From assembly GCF_050908235.1 (NCBI RefSeq), contig NZ_CP194340.1: DNA of 64,000 nt, one strand, 5' to 3'. Source of the DNA: Pseudoramibacter alactolyticus (GTDB lineage: Bacteria; Bacillota; Clostridia; Eubacteriales; Eubacteriaceae). The position numbers were made by a program, and so were the translations under genes. Shown in pieces: positions 49,221 to 58,560 of this stretch (within the stretch, counting starts at the first letter, position 1; each line of letters starts with the position of its first letter). The notes under the pieces were generated by a model. That model was given only the letters and a program-made list of their open reading frames with translations. It was not told the DNA's origin and did no database searches.

Positions 49221-49739
49221 TCACGATTGATGGTCCTTGGATTTACTGAGTTCTATTTGGCTTTCGAACAATTTATTTTGAAGATTTAAAATCGATTTGC
49301 GGTTGGATTCGCTTTCTTCCTTCGCCTGCTTCAAGTGTTCGCGATATTGATTGAGCAACTCATTTTTTTCTTCAAGCTGACGCTGACAGGCTTGCAAATC
49401 CTTGAGAATTTCTTTTTTCTCCTGTTCCAATTGATTAGATTGTTCTTTTTCATTGGCTAAATGTTCATTGATGGCAGATTGTTCTTTTTTTGCCTGTGAC
49501 AGTCGATCTTTCATTTCAGCAATATCGCGCTGTGCCTGAAAATATTTTTCCGAAATATTCATGCATCCGATAAGCATTAGCTGAATGCGATTGATATGCG
49601 GATTGCTGTTCTGGATTTCTTGTAGTTCCTGATTGACAAAATCTGCCAATCCGCGAATATAATCCTCATTGCCATCCACTTTAACCGGCAAGGGTGTGCC
49701 CATAATGGTTAGTTCAATCGACTTTTTATCATTTGCCAT
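49221..49739 (-). CDS. zapA: Cell division protein ZapA with extended coiled coil
   Basis: ZapA bundles FtsZ filaments at the division site. The 172-residue protein has the ZapA N-terminal domain (SIELTIMGTPLPVKVDGNEDYIRGLADFVN, family region about 6-60) and a coiled coil running from about 70 to 165, rich in Gln, Glu and Lys. Typical ZapA is 85-110 residues, so the coiled coil is unusually long. It is near pheT, as often in Firmicutes, but separated from it by a dprA-like gene. Confidence 0.85.
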   Translation of the reverse strand: MANDKKSIELTIMGTPLPVKVDGNEDYIRGLADFVNQELQEIQNSNPHINRIQLMLIGCMNISEKYFQAQRDIAEMKDRLSQAKKEQSAINEHLANEKEQSNQLEQEKKEILKDLQACQRQLEEKNELLNQYREHLKQAKEESESNRKSILNLQNKLFESQIELSKSKDHQS

Positions 49740-49811
49740 ATCTCTCTTTGTTCCCTCCGATCTTCCTCCATGCTTTGTTCAATTTTATTATAGATAAAAT
49801 GAGAAGGGTTT

Positions 49812-50720
49812 TCAATTTTTTCGCATATTATTTAAAAAGATTTTTATTTCCGCCATTGCAAGAATTCGGATATCTGTTTTCAGTTTAGACAGCAAATCTT
49901 CTATTTCCGGTGCAGATGCGGCAATGGCATGATCCGTGATGATCGGGCGCTTATACTTTTCGGCAAAACGCAAAGTGTGCACGGTTCCGCTGTTTTTATC
50001 AAATTCGGACACAATGAGAGCCTGAGCACTCATGGCTTGCAAGCGATCCCGCGCGATATAATAATGTTTTCGAGGCATCTCTTCGAGGGGTGAATATTCT
50101 GAAATTAAACATCCCCCGCCCTTAACAATTTCATTCGCCAGTTCCTGATTGCTTGACGGCGCAACAGCTGTCAGTGAAGCTGGCAAAAAAGCCACCGTTT
50201 TTCCGCCATTTTCCAGACAGCCCAGATGCGCCGCCGTATCACATCCCTTTGCCAAACCACTAATCACGCAGATATCGCGTTTTGCGAGCTCTCGGCCCAT
50301 ATTGTGTGCGAAAGTCTTCCCGCTGGCTGAAGGTGTGCGAGTCCCGATCACAGCCATGCGTCTTTGCCCGAGACAGCGAAGCTCTCCCTGATAAAACAGA
50401 AGAACAGGGGCATCGGATGCTTGAAAACATGTGGGAAATATCTCATCGAAGGGTGAAATCATATGGATGGCCGCTTTGCTGCAAAGTTCTAAAATCTGCT
50501 GAGCCGATTGATACCCAGCCATAAAGAAAGAGATTGGCAGCATTGGTGAAAATAGATTGGCGCGCATCCCAAAATCGATCAGATCCAAATAGGTCAGATG
50601 CTGATTTGCAGGTAAGACTTGTTTTTTAAGTTGGCGCACAAATTGCGCAAAGCGCCGTCGGCTCATCCCCTCTAATCGGGAAATGGCCAGCAGCGCTTCC
50701 GTCGTATTTGAATTATTCAT
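49812..50720 (-). CDS. dprA: Divergent DprA/Smf-like DNA-processing protein
   Basis: A 302-residue protein with the Rossmann core of DprA, the RecA loader for single-stranded DNA. Recognisable parts are AVIGTRTPSASG, ISGLAKGCDTAAHLG, GGKTVAFLPASL, GGGCLISEY and SEFDKNSGTVHT. The usual FPxRNRIIAGLS segment reads YYIARDRLQAMSA, and no C-terminal winged helix is seen. ATG 50720 overlaps the pheT stop (ATGAATAA), so it is translated with pheT. It may be a lineage-specific relative rather than the competence protein. Confidence 0.72.
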   Translation of the reverse strand: MNNSNTTEALLAISRLEGMSRRRFAQFVRQLKKQVLPANQHLTYLDLIDFGMRANLFSPMLPISFFMAGYQSAQQILELCSKAAIHMISPFDEIFPTCFQASDAPVLLFYQGELRCLGQRRMAVIGTRTPSASGKTFAHNMGRELAKRDICVISGLAKGCDTAAHLGCLENGGKTVAFLPASLTAVAPSSNQELANEIVKGGGCLISEYSPLEEMPRKHYYIARDRLQAMSAQALIVSEFDKNSGTVHTLRFAEKYKRPIITDHAIAASAPEIEDLLSKLKTDIRILAMAEIKIFLNNMRKN

Positions 50721-53106
50721 CGCGCAGTTGGGCGTGAAGTTTCGTTTCCAAATCAGACACGATGGCGTCGACAATCGGATTAATGTCGTCGTCGGTTAAT
50801 GTTCGTTCAGCATGGCGGAACGTCATGGAAAATGCCAAACTCTTCTTGCCTTCGCCGATTTGTTCCCCGCGGTAGACATCAAAGAGATCAATGGATTCCA
50901 TGATGTCGGCATGATGATCTTCGATAATTTCCCAGACCGCTGAAGATGGCAATGCTTCCGGCACGATCACTGCCAAATCCCGGTTTGAAGAAGGATATTT
51001 CGGCAAATCATCAAAATGAATGATTCGGTCGGATGCCATTTCGGTCAGGATGTTAAAATCGAATTCTGCCAGGAGCGTATGCTTCGGCAATGCGAATTTT
51101 TTCGCGACGATTGGATGAATTTCACCCATCTGCCCGACCGATACGCCATCGATTGAAATGATCGCCTTTCTCCCCGGATGGAACAAATGGTCCCCGCCGG
51201 CTTCAAAGCGAACGGATGTTCGGCCGACTTCCGCAAGAATGCGCTCCGTCACCCCTTTAAAGCTGTAGAAATCGTCAGCATTATAGCTTGTCATCACCAG
51301 ATGTTTGGTTTCAATCGGCAAATCACTGGTATCCGAATTCACATGATAGGTCGATGCGATCTCGAAAAAACGGCCTGACGGATTTTTTCGGCTGTGGTTC
51401 AGAGCAATCAGCGACAATTGCTCGCCGGCCAAAGTGAAGCGCATCACGGCACTGTCTTCGCCCAGGGGATTCATGATGACCACCGGTGCTTCCACCTCAT
51501 CCATCTGCATGTCATGAATGGTTTTAAGCGATGTGAATGACGTGGTCATGGTTTGGAAATAGCCCGAACCAATGAGCAGGTCTTCAATCTTCGTTTTAAA
51601 TACCTGCGCGTCGGTTTTAAGGCCGACCAAAGTCGTTCCGCCCATGATGGTGTTTGGGATGTGGTCATAGCCATAAATGCGCGCCACTTCTTCAGCGATA
51701 TCTTCACGAATGCGCAGATCCCGGCGATATTCGGGGACGATGACTTTCAACCGTTGACCGTCTGCGGGCTGAACTTCAAGGAACAGCCGATTTAAAATTT
51801 TTACAATGTCATCGGCTGAAATATCAATGCCCAGAAACCGGCTGATCCATTGCGGATCCACTGTAATGGTATGGGCTTCTTCCGGATGCGGATAAATATC
51901 AATCATCCCTGGAATGACCTCGCAAGCGCCAGTGGATTCAAAGAGATAGGCAGCTCTGAGCGCGGCGACTTCACACAATCCCGGAAAAGTTCCCTTTTCG
52001 TAGCGCGCAGAGGTTTCTGTTCTGAGCCCCGTCTTGCGGGAAGTTTTGCGGACGCTCGTTTTATCGAAGCAGGCTGATTCCAGCACGACATATTCTGTTT
52101 GATCGGTGATTTCTGAGTTGAGTCCGCCCATGATGCCAGCGACGGCAATCGGTTTTCGCCCATTGGTAATCATCAACATTTCGGCATCAATGGCACGTTC
52201 CTGACCATCCAATGTCGTGACAGATTGATCGTCACATTGTTTGACAATGATTTCCTGACTGCCGATGCTTTGATAATCAAAAGCATGGAGGGGCTGACCG
52301 ACTTCCAGCATCACATAATTGGTCACATCCACAATATTATTAATCGGCCGAACGCCGCTGTTCAGCAATTTACGCTGCATCCAGATGGGTGAGGGTTCAA
52401 TTTTATTGACTTTAAACATCCGCGCGGTGTAACGGGGGCACAGATCGCTTTCAACGGAGACCTTCAGGAAATTTTCAATCGGCAGCACATCCTGAATTTC
52501 CTGTGCCTCCTGATAAAGCGTGATCGGCTCAATGGGTTCGTCCAAGGCCGCCGCGGCTTCCCGGGCAATCCCATAAATCGATTGGCAGTCGCTGCGGTTG
52601 GCCGTTAATTCCACATCGATGATTTGGTCGTTAACCCAAAAAAGATCTCGAATTTCCTGCCCCAGTTTCGTATCTTCGGGCAAAATATAAATGCCGTTCA
52701 TGATTTCCTGGCTAAAAAGGCCGGTATCCAGTCCCATCTCTTCCACCGAGCACATCATTCCCGGCGATTCAATCCCACGGAATGAGGTTGGCTTCATTTT
52801 TGAGCCGTCTGCGATAACAGACCCGGCCACGGCAACGGGAACCACGGCGCCCACAAAAACATTTTTTGCGCTGGTAATAATCGGAAGCGTCTGATCGCCA
52901 AAATCGACATCGCAAATCTGCAATTTATCGGAATTGGGATGTTTGGCAATCCTTGTGATTTTACCCGTTAAAATGCCTTGAACATTGGGATTAACCGGCT
53001 GGATCGTTTCGACCTTCGTGCCGGTCATGGTCAGAATATCCCCAAAGGTCTTAACATCCTGATCAACGTTGACATATTCTTTTAACCAATTTAAAGATAC
53101 AAGCAT
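50713..53106 (-). CDS. pheT: Phenylalanyl-tRNA synthetase beta subunit
   Basis: The 797-residue large subunit of the alpha2-beta2 enzyme. It has the EMAP-like tRNA-binding domain (about 40-150), B3/B4 editing domain (about 210-370), B5 domain (about 400-470), the catalytic-like core and the C-terminal FDX-ACB anticodon-binding domain (KYPSSNRDLAVIVPE). GGAGGG precedes the ATG. Translated after pheS in one operon controlled by a T-box. Confidence 0.96.
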   Translation of the reverse strand: MLVSLNWLKEYVNVDQDVKTFGDILTMTGTKVETIQPVNPNVQGILTGKITRIAKHPNSDKLQICDVDFGDQTLPIITSAKNVFVGAVVPVAVAGSVIADGSKMKPTSFRGIESPGMMCSVEEMGLDTGLFSQEIMNGIYILPEDTKLGQEIRDLFWVNDQIIDVELTANRSDCQSIYGIAREAAAALDEPIEPITLYQEAQEIQDVLPIENFLKVSVESDLCPRYTARMFKVNKIEPSPIWMQRKLLNSGVRPINNIVDVTNYVMLEVGQPLHAFDYQSIGSQEIIVKQCDDQSVTTLDGQERAIDAEMLMITNGRKPIAVAGIMGGLNSEITDQTEYVVLESACFDKTSVRKTSRKTGLRTETSARYEKGTFPGLCEVAALRAAYLFESTGACEVIPGMIDIYPHPEEAHTITVDPQWISRFLGIDISADDIVKILNRLFLEVQPADGQRLKVIVPEYRRDLRIREDIAEEVARIYGYDHIPNTIMGGTTLVGLKTDAQVFKTKIEDLLIGSGYFQTMTTSFTSLKTIHDMQMDEVEAPVVIMNPLGEDSAVMRFTLAGEQLSLIALNHSRKNPSGRFFEIASTYHVNSDTSDLPIETKHLVMTSYNADDFYSFKGVTERILAEVGRTSVRFEAGGDHLFHPGRKAIISIDGVSVGQMGEIHPIVAKKFALPKHTLLAEFDFNILTEMASDRIIHFDDLPKYPSSNRDLAVIVPEALPSSAVWEIIEDHHADIMESIDLFDVYRGEQIGEGKKSLAFSMTFRHAERTLTDDDINPIVDAIVSDLETKLHAQLRDE

Positions 53107-53119
53107 GTTTTCCCTCCGA

Positions 53120-54142
53120 TTATTTAAATTGTTCTAAAAAACGGATATCATTTTCAAATAAAATCCGCAAGTCTGTAATACCGTATTTGGTCAGTGCGAT
53201 GCGGTCGAGGCCGAGGCCAAAGGCAAAACCGGAATAAACTTTCGGATCAATGCCGCAGGCCTTGAGCACATTGGGATGCACCATCCCGCATCCCAAAAGT
53301 TCGACCCAGCCGGAATCGTCACAAACGGAACAGCCTTCACCGCCGCATCTGAAACAGGTCACGTCCATTTCAGCCGAGGGTTCTGTGAAATAGAACTGAT
53401 GGGGGCGAAATTTGGTTTTTGTTTTGTTGCCAAATAACTGCTTGGCGAAAAGATCCATCGTTCCCTTCAGATCAGACATGGTAATCCCCTTATCGATCAC
53501 AAGCCCTTCCATTTGGTGGAAGACCGGAGAATGCGTCGCGTCAATTTCATCGGAGCGATACACGCGCCCGGGGGAAATAATGCGCAGCGGCGGCTTTTGC
53601 TCGAGCATGGTCCGAACCTGAACCGGCGACGTTTGCGTTCTTAGCACCATATTTTCCCGATAATAAAAAGATTCCTGTTTGTCTCGCGACGAATGATCCA
53701 AAGGCATGTTCAAATCGTCAAAATTATACTTAACCCACTCAATTTCCGGCCCTTCGACAATCGAAAATCCCATTCCCAGAAATATATTTTCCAATTCATC
53801 CGTAACGATATCCAAAGGATGATGGCCGCCGATTGCCGGCGCTTTTCCGGGGAGGGTCACATCGATGCGCTCTTTTGTCAGGCGGGCCTCCAGAGCCTTT
53901 GTCTCCATTTCGTGTTTGAAGCTGTTCAGTCCGTTTTGAATTTCCTGACGAACGTCGTTAGCCAATTTGCCGATGACGGGGCGCTCTTCTTTGGAAAGCT
54001 TTCCCATTCCTTTCATGAATTGCGTCATCGCTCCCCTTTTCCCCAGGAATTGAATGCGGACACGATCCAGCTCTTTCATATCCTTGACTTTGGCCATTTC
54101 TTCCTGAAATTTCTTCTTTATTTGATCTAATTGATCTTTCAC
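53120..54142 (-). CDS. pheS: Phenylalanyl-tRNA synthetase alpha subunit
   Basis: Catalytic subunit of PheRS, about 340 residues: N-terminal coiled coil, class II core with GHHPLDIVTDELENIF, motif 2 (RIISPGRVYRSDEIDATHSPVFHQMEG, long family motif) and motif 3 (GFAFGLGLDRIALTKYGI). A Cys-rich loop (FRCGGEGCSVCDDSG) is present. GTG 54142 is chosen because AAAGGAG lies 8 nt upstream; a TTG at 54160 would overlap that SD. T-box leader directly upstream. Confidence 0.95.
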   Translation of the reverse strand: MKDQLDQIKKKFQEEMAKVKDMKELDRVRIQFLGKRGAMTQFMKGMGKLSKEERPVIGKLANDVRQEIQNGLNSFKHEMETKALEARLTKERIDVTLPGKAPAIGGHHPLDIVTDELENIFLGMGFSIVEGPEIEWVKYNFDDLNMPLDHSSRDKQESFYYRENMVLRTQTSPVQVRTMLEQKPPLRIISPGRVYRSDEIDATHSPVFHQMEGLVIDKGITMSDLKGTMDLFAKQLFGNKTKTKFRPHQFYFTEPSAEMDVTCFRCGGEGCSVCDDSGWVELLGCGMVHPNVLKACGIDPKVYSGFAFGLGLDRIALTKYGITDLRILFENDIRFLEQFK

Positions 54143-54162
54143 GGCATAAACTCCTTTCAAAT

Positions 54163-54378
54163 AAAAAAATCCTTATATTCTCAAATATTCTCAAAAATAT
54201 AAGGACGAAAATTCCGCGGTACCACCTTGCTTACCCGACACAAAAAAATATTCATGCCGAATCACTCAAACACATAACGCAGGTCGTACGTTTCGGCCTA
54301 CTCAGTTTCAGCCGAAATGCTCAGAAGCGAAACTTCCCGCAAAGGGTTCAAATACCTCCCAGCGACTGGTATTCTCTC
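54163..54378 (-). promoter_or_regulatory. T-box riboswitch of pheST
   Basis: On the minus strand the leader has the T-box core AAGCAAGGTGGTACCGCGG (54214-54232), a stem I region (about 54280-54375) and a terminator made of TCCTTATATT (54170-54179) and AATATAAGGA (54196-54205) followed by seven T. Uncharged tRNA-Phe would favour the antiterminator. I could not fix the specifier codon by eye. It fills the whole gap between the rRNA methyltransferase and pheS. Confidence 0.92.
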
Positions 54379-55203
54379 TTAAGAACCTTCACCATTTGCG
54401 GTACAAACTTCTTCATTGCAAAAATATGATTGACAAGCATACATCATAATGCCTGCAGCAACGGCAACATTCAAAGACTCAGCCTTCCCTAAGATAGGCA
54501 GTTTCCAAAGAGAATCGCATTGTGCCTCTATTTCAGGGCGAATCCCATGGGATTCACTGCCCAAAATCAATGCGAATCCGGATAAACATCCGGTTGCCTG
54601 CGGCGGCCTCAGAGACGTTTTTCCCTGAAGCGAAGCGCCGATGATCTGAATCTTGTTTTCTTTTAATTCGTCAATAACAGTCTGTAACAGCCGATTGGTC
54701 TTTATCGGCAAATGAAAGCAGGATCCCATTGACGCGCGCAACGTTTTTTCATTGTAAATATCCACACAATTATCTAAACAAACAACGATATCAAAACCGG
54801 CAGCATCAGCCGTTCGAATGATGGCTCCCATATTCCCGGGATCAGACACCCCGTCCAATAGGATGTATTTATGACAAATCCCCTCTTTTGCTTCCTTTTT
54901 TCTGGCCACGCACAAAATACCTTCCGGATGCATCTGAGACGACAAATGGGTCATCACGGTATCTGCAACGACCGTGTGTTCAAGCGGGAAAGCAGCCGTT
55001 AATGCCGCGTTCTTTTGAAGCCAGCTTTGACTGACCAAAATATGGTCGATGGGAATTTGAGCCGCTATTGCCTCCCGGGTCAGTTTCCACCCTTCAAAAA
55101 AATAGCGGCCGCTCAGGTCTCTGTTTTTCCGCCGAGATAGAGCCCTAATTTCCTTAATCAGCGGATTTTGTTTTGACGAGATAATGTCTGGAAATTTTTG
55201 CAT
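54379..55203 (-). CDS. SpoU/TrmH-family rRNA 2'-O-methyltransferase
   Basis: A SPOUT-class RNA methyltransferase of about 274 residues, RlmB/TsnR-like. It has an L30e-like substrate-binding N domain (about 5-100; SSKQNPLIKEIRAL, FFEGWKLTREA) and the knot domain with LLDGVSDPGNMGAIIRTA, ILGSESHGI and LGKAESLNVAVAAGIMMY. ATG 55203 fits the family start; an in-frame ATG at 55269 directly abuts rplT. Neither has a good SD. Clustered with pheS and L20 as in many Firmicutes. Confidence 0.85.
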   Translation of the reverse strand: MQKFPDIISSKQNPLIKEIRALSRRKNRDLSGRYFFEGWKLTREAIAAQIPIDHILVSQSWLQKNAALTAAFPLEHTVVADTVMTHLSSQMHPEGILCVARKKEAKEGICHKYILLDGVSDPGNMGAIIRTADAAGFDIVVCLDNCVDIYNEKTLRASMGSCFHLPIKTNRLLQTVIDELKENKIQIIGASLQGKTSLRPPQATGCLSGFALILGSESHGIRPEIEAQCDSLWKLPILGKAESLNVAVAAGIMMYACQSYFCNEEVCTANGEGS

Positions 55204-55269
55204 AAATTGTGTTTCAAAAACAGATCGAAATCCGGTAAAATACTGAATTCTCCGGGTCGGCCGACACAT

Positions 55270-55623
55270 TTAAAGATTTTCTTTTGCGACTTCTGCCAGC
55301 TTACTAAACGCAGCGGCGTCATTCATCGCCAGGTCAGCCAGAATTTTGCGGTCAATGGCTACATTGGCAACTTTCAAACCATGCATCATCTTGCTATAGC
55401 TCAGATCGTTCAAATGTGCAGCAGCATTGATCCTGGTGATCCAAAGTTTGCGATAATCACGTTTCTTCTGTTTACGGCCGCTGTAAGCAGAGCGCAGAGC
55501 TCGCATAACCGCTTCGTTGGCCGGGCGGTATAATTTGCTCTTTGCGCCGTAATAACCCTTTGCAAGCTTTAAAATCTTTTTATGTTTTTTATGGGCATTA
55601 ACCCCTTTTTTAATTCGAGCCAT
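55270..55623 (-). CDS. rplT: 50S ribosomal protein L20
   Basis: A 117-residue early-assembly ribosomal protein that binds 23S rRNA and, in Firmicutes, also represses its own operon through the infC leader. Highly basic, with KKILKLAKGYYGAKSKLYR and RDYRKLWITRINAAAHLN. AAGGAGG precedes the ATG. Last gene of infC-rpmI-rplT. Confidence 0.97.
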   Translation of the reverse strand: MARIKKGVNAHKKHKKILKLAKGYYGAKSKLYRPANEAVMRALRSAYSGRKQKKRDYRKLWITRINAAAHLNDLSYSKMMHGLKVANVAIDRKILADLAMNDAAAFSKLAEVAKENL

Positions 55624-55647
55624 TTTATTTCCTCCTTGTTCCCACGG

Positions 55648-55842
55648 TTATTTTAACAACATTTTGCGAATATTTTTGGCATTGCTGGGGACCAAATAAC
55701 CGGCCTTTCTCAGCTTTCTTTTCCGCTTTTGAGTTTTCTTGTTTAAAATGTGACTTTTATAAGCTTTTGCTCGTTTGATAACACCGGATTTCTTAATTTT
55801 AAAACGTTTCGCAGACCCGCGATGTGATTTCATCTTTGGCAT
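55648..55842 (-). CDS. rpmI: 50S ribosomal protein L35
   Basis: A 64-residue very basic ribosomal protein (PKMKSHRGSAKRFKIKKSG at the N terminus). TAGGAGGA precedes the ATG. Middle gene of the infC-rpmI-rplT operon. Confidence 0.97.
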   Translation of the reverse strand: MPKMKSHRGSAKRFKIKKSGVIKRAKAYKSHILNKKTQKRKRKLRKAGYLVPSNAKNIRKMLLK

Positions 55843-55870
55843 GATTCTTCCTCCTATACTTGCGTAACTT

Positions 55871-56431
55871 TTATTCTTCTTTTCCTTGTTTTTTCTTTGA
55901 TTTATCCTTATGGCCCTTTGGCGTTAAGAAAATGGACATATTGCGGCCTTCCAGTTTCGGATTTTTCTCGACTGTTCCGACTTCTTCAAGCCGCTTGGCA
56001 AAATCGAGAAGCACCTGTTTTCCCTGATTGGTATAGGCCATTTCACGACCTCTGAATCGAATAGTCAATTTGACGCGATGCCCTTGCATTAAAAATTTTT
56101 CGGCATTTTTCGCCTTAACCTGAATATCGTGTTCCTCAACACGGACGGACATCCGGATTTCTTTAATGCTGACGGCTTTTTGTTTCTTTTTGGCTTCTTT
56201 TAACCTGCGTTCTTCTTCATAGCGAAATTTCCCGTAGTCTAAAATTTTACAAACCGGCGGTTTTGCGTGTGGAGATACTTTAACCAGATCTAAATCATTT
56301 TCATCGGCAATTTTCTGAGCATCCCTTGGAGCCATGACGCCGAGCATATCCCCATTAGGGCCGACGACCCTGACTTCGCGATCACGAATTCGTTCGTTGA
56401 TTTCGTGCTGCATGTCTTTTCTCTTTGCTAT
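55871..56431 (-). CDS. infC: Translation initiation factor IF-3, probable ATA start
   Basis: IF-3 checks start-codon and initiator-tRNA pairing on the 30S subunit. The 186-residue product has the N domain (INERIRDREVRVVGPNGDMLG), the KPPVCKILDYGKFRYEEERR hinge and the C domain (SIKEIRMSVRVEEHDIQ, KLTIRFRGREM). The only strong SD, GGGAGG (56441-56446), stands 9 nt before ATA 56431, giving MAKRKDMQHEIN, and 3 nt before ATT 56437. ATG 56413 has no good SD. Rare start codons in infC are known to allow autoregulation by IF-3. Confidence 0.93.
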   Translation of the reverse strand: MAKRKDMQHEINERIRDREVRVVGPNGDMLGVMAPRDAQKIADENDLDLVKVSPHAKPPVCKILDYGKFRYEEERRLKEAKKKQKAVSIKEIRMSVRVEEHDIQVKAKNAEKFLMQGHRVKLTIRFRGREMAYTNQGKQVLLDFAKRLEEVGTVEKNPKLEGRNMSIFLTPKGHKDKSKKKQGKEE

Positions 56432-56444
56432 TGTAATACACCTC

Positions 56445-56562
56445 CCATTACACAAATAAAAAAAGCAGGTGAAACAAATCACCTGCATCAAAAGCTTGTT
56501 AAAGTCTTATGACCCATTCTCCCAACGAGATAGGTGAGAGGCGTCGCCTCCACTTTGTTTCT
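56445..56562 (-). ncRNA. L20-type leader with attenuator before infC
   Basis: The transcript from the promoter at 56569-56597 passes a GAGGCGACGCCTC hairpin (56537-56549) and a terminator: GCAGGTGA/TCACCTGC (56465-56472 with 56479-56486) followed on the minus strand by CTTTTTTTATT. A terminator inside the leader of infC-rpmI-rplT matches the L20-controlled attenuators of Firmicutes. Confidence 0.8.
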
Positions 56563-56568
56563 TTGATC

Positions 56569-56597
56569 ATTATAGAAAAGCCCTTCGCCGATGTCAA
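56569..56597 (-). promoter_or_regulatory. Consensus promoter of infC-rpmI-rplT
   Basis: On the minus strand TTGACA (56597-56592), 17-bp spacer, TATAAT (56574-56569): a full consensus sigma-A-type promoter. Confidence 0.88.
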
Positions 56598-56611
56598 GTG
56601 CTAATTATAAT

Positions 56612-58546
56612 TTATGCGAAGGAATCCCGCAGCTGCAGTTCCCGTTTTTTATTCATGACATCGACGACTTTCAGAAAAGCATCCACGGGGATATCATGCA
56701 GCTGCACGCCATCTCGGATTCGAACTGAAACGGCGTTGGCTTCTTTTTCCTTGTCGCCGACAATCAGAATATACGGCAGGAGCTCTTTTCGGAATTTGGA
56801 AATTTTCCCCCCCATCTGGGCATCGCGATCGTCGACTTCAACGCGGATGCGATGGTCGCGCAGCTGATCTGCAATGCTCTGGGCATATTCATTGTGGAAT
56901 TCTCTCACTGGAACGATCCCAACCTGCACGGGTGACAGCCAGAACGGGAACTTGCCGGCAGTGCTCTCGATAAGCAATCCAATAAATCTTTCCAACGAAC
57001 CATAAATAACGCGGTGAATCATCACCGGCACTTTAAGTTCTCCGTCTTTGTCCATATAAGTCAAGTCAAAGTTTCTCGGCAATTGGAAGTCCACCTGAAT
57101 GGTCCCCATCTGCCAGGTTCGATCCAGGGCATCTTTCATCATGATATCGATTTTCGGGCCGTAAAATGCGCCGTCGCCTTCATTGACATCATAACCGCCT
57201 TCGCCATAACGCTTATCTAAGATTTCTTTTAATGCGGCTTCCGCTTTATCCCAGAGGGCGATGTCTCCCATGAAATCCGCCGGCCGTGTCGATAATTCCG
57301 GGCGATACTCCAGTCCGAAAATACCGTAGAACAAATCGGCAATATCCAAGATTTCATTAATTTCATCATAGATCTGATCTTCTGTAATGAAGTTATGCGA
57401 ATCATCCTGACGAAACATCTGTACGCGCAATAACCCGTGCAGCTGGCCGGATTTTTCCTTCCGGTGGAGCACATCACAATCTGATAAGCGCAGGGGCAGA
57501 TCGCGATAGCTTCTGGTTTTGCGTTTGTAAACCACGATGGCATTCGGGCAGTTCATCGGCTTAACGCCATAAATTTCATTTTCGCTGACCGGGATCACAA
57601 ACATATTATCTTTGTAATGGTCCCAATGGCCAGACTGGCGCCAAAGTTTATTGTAATTGATCTGGGGCGAGGAAATTTCCTGATAACCGCGTTTTTCGTG
57701 TTCATCCCGCCAGAATTCCAATAAGGTATTAAAAAGTTTCCATCCTTTCGGCAGCCAGTAAGGCATTCCCGGGGCAGTATCGTCCAAGAAAAACAAATCC
57801 AGCTGCGGGCCAAGTTTGCGATGGTCGCGCTTTTGAGCCTCTTCTAATTTAGCCAGGTGTTCATCCAGCAAAGATTTCTTCGGGAAGGCAACCCCATAAA
57901 CCCGCTGCAGCATCTTGTTATTTTCATCACCATGCCAGTAAGCGCCGGCCAGGCTCATGATTTTAAAAGCTTTGATTTGTCCGGTGCTTCGAATATGTGG
58001 TCCGGCGCAAAGGTCAGCCCATTCTCCCTGACCGTAAAAAGAAATCGTTTCATCTTCCGGTAGGGCTTCAATGAGTTCCGTTTTATAAGTTTCATGTTCT
58101 TTTTCAGCCCAAGCCAGAGCCTCTTCACGGCTTTTGACCGTATATTCGATGGGATAATCAGCTTTAACGATCTTTTTCATCTCGGCTTCAATGATTGGGT
58201 AATCATCCGGCGTAATGGCGTGTTCCAAATCGACATCGTAATAAAAGCCATTGTCAACAGCCGGACCGATTGTCAGCTGGGCATCCGGCCAAACGCGCTT
58301 AATGGCCTGGCCCATGACATGTGATGCCGAATGCCAAAATGCTTTCTTCCCTTCAGTGTCGTCAAAGGTTAAAAAACGGACCTTACAATCATGATCAACC
58401 TTGGTTCGCAGATCCACCGCTTTGCCGTCAATCATTCCGGCCATCACTTTTTTAGCTAATCCCATGCTCAGCGATTTAGCCATTTCGTAAATACTCAATC
58501 CATTTTCAAAGTCTTTGATGTCACCGTCAAGTAATGTGATTTTCAT
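56612..58546 (-). CDS. thrS: Threonyl-tRNA synthetase
   Basis: The 644-residue class II enzyme has the N-terminal TGS domain (ITLLDGDIKDFENGLSIYE), the editing domain with HSASHVMGQAI, the catalytic core with zinc ligands in KPMNCPNAIVV and the anticodon-binding domain (VGIVPVREFHNEYAQ). ATG 58546 follows GGAGG; the longer in-frame reading upstream is the T-box leader and is not coding. Confidence 0.96.
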   Translation of the reverse strand: MKITLLDGDIKDFENGLSIYEMAKSLSMGLAKKVMAGMIDGKAVDLRTKVDHDCKVRFLTFDDTEGKKAFWHSASHVMGQAIKRVWPDAQLTIGPAVDNGFYYDVDLEHAITPDDYPIIEAEMKKIVKADYPIEYTVKSREEALAWAEKEHETYKTELIEALPEDETISFYGQGEWADLCAGPHIRSTGQIKAFKIMSLAGAYWHGDENNKMLQRVYGVAFPKKSLLDEHLAKLEEAQKRDHRKLGPQLDLFFLDDTAPGMPYWLPKGWKLFNTLLEFWRDEHEKRGYQEISSPQINYNKLWRQSGHWDHYKDNMFVIPVSENEIYGVKPMNCPNAIVVYKRKTRSYRDLPLRLSDCDVLHRKEKSGQLHGLLRVQMFRQDDSHNFITEDQIYDEINEILDIADLFYGIFGLEYRPELSTRPADFMGDIALWDKAEAALKEILDKRYGEGGYDVNEGDGAFYGPKIDIMMKDALDRTWQMGTIQVDFQLPRNFDLTYMDKDGELKVPVMIHRVIYGSLERFIGLLIESTAGKFPFWLSPVQVGIVPVREFHNEYAQSIADQLRDHRIRVEVDDRDAQMGGKISKFRKELLPYILIVGDKEKEANAVSVRIRDGVQLHDIPVDAFLKVVDVMNKKRELQLRDSFA

Positions 58547-58560
58547 GTTATCCTCCATTG

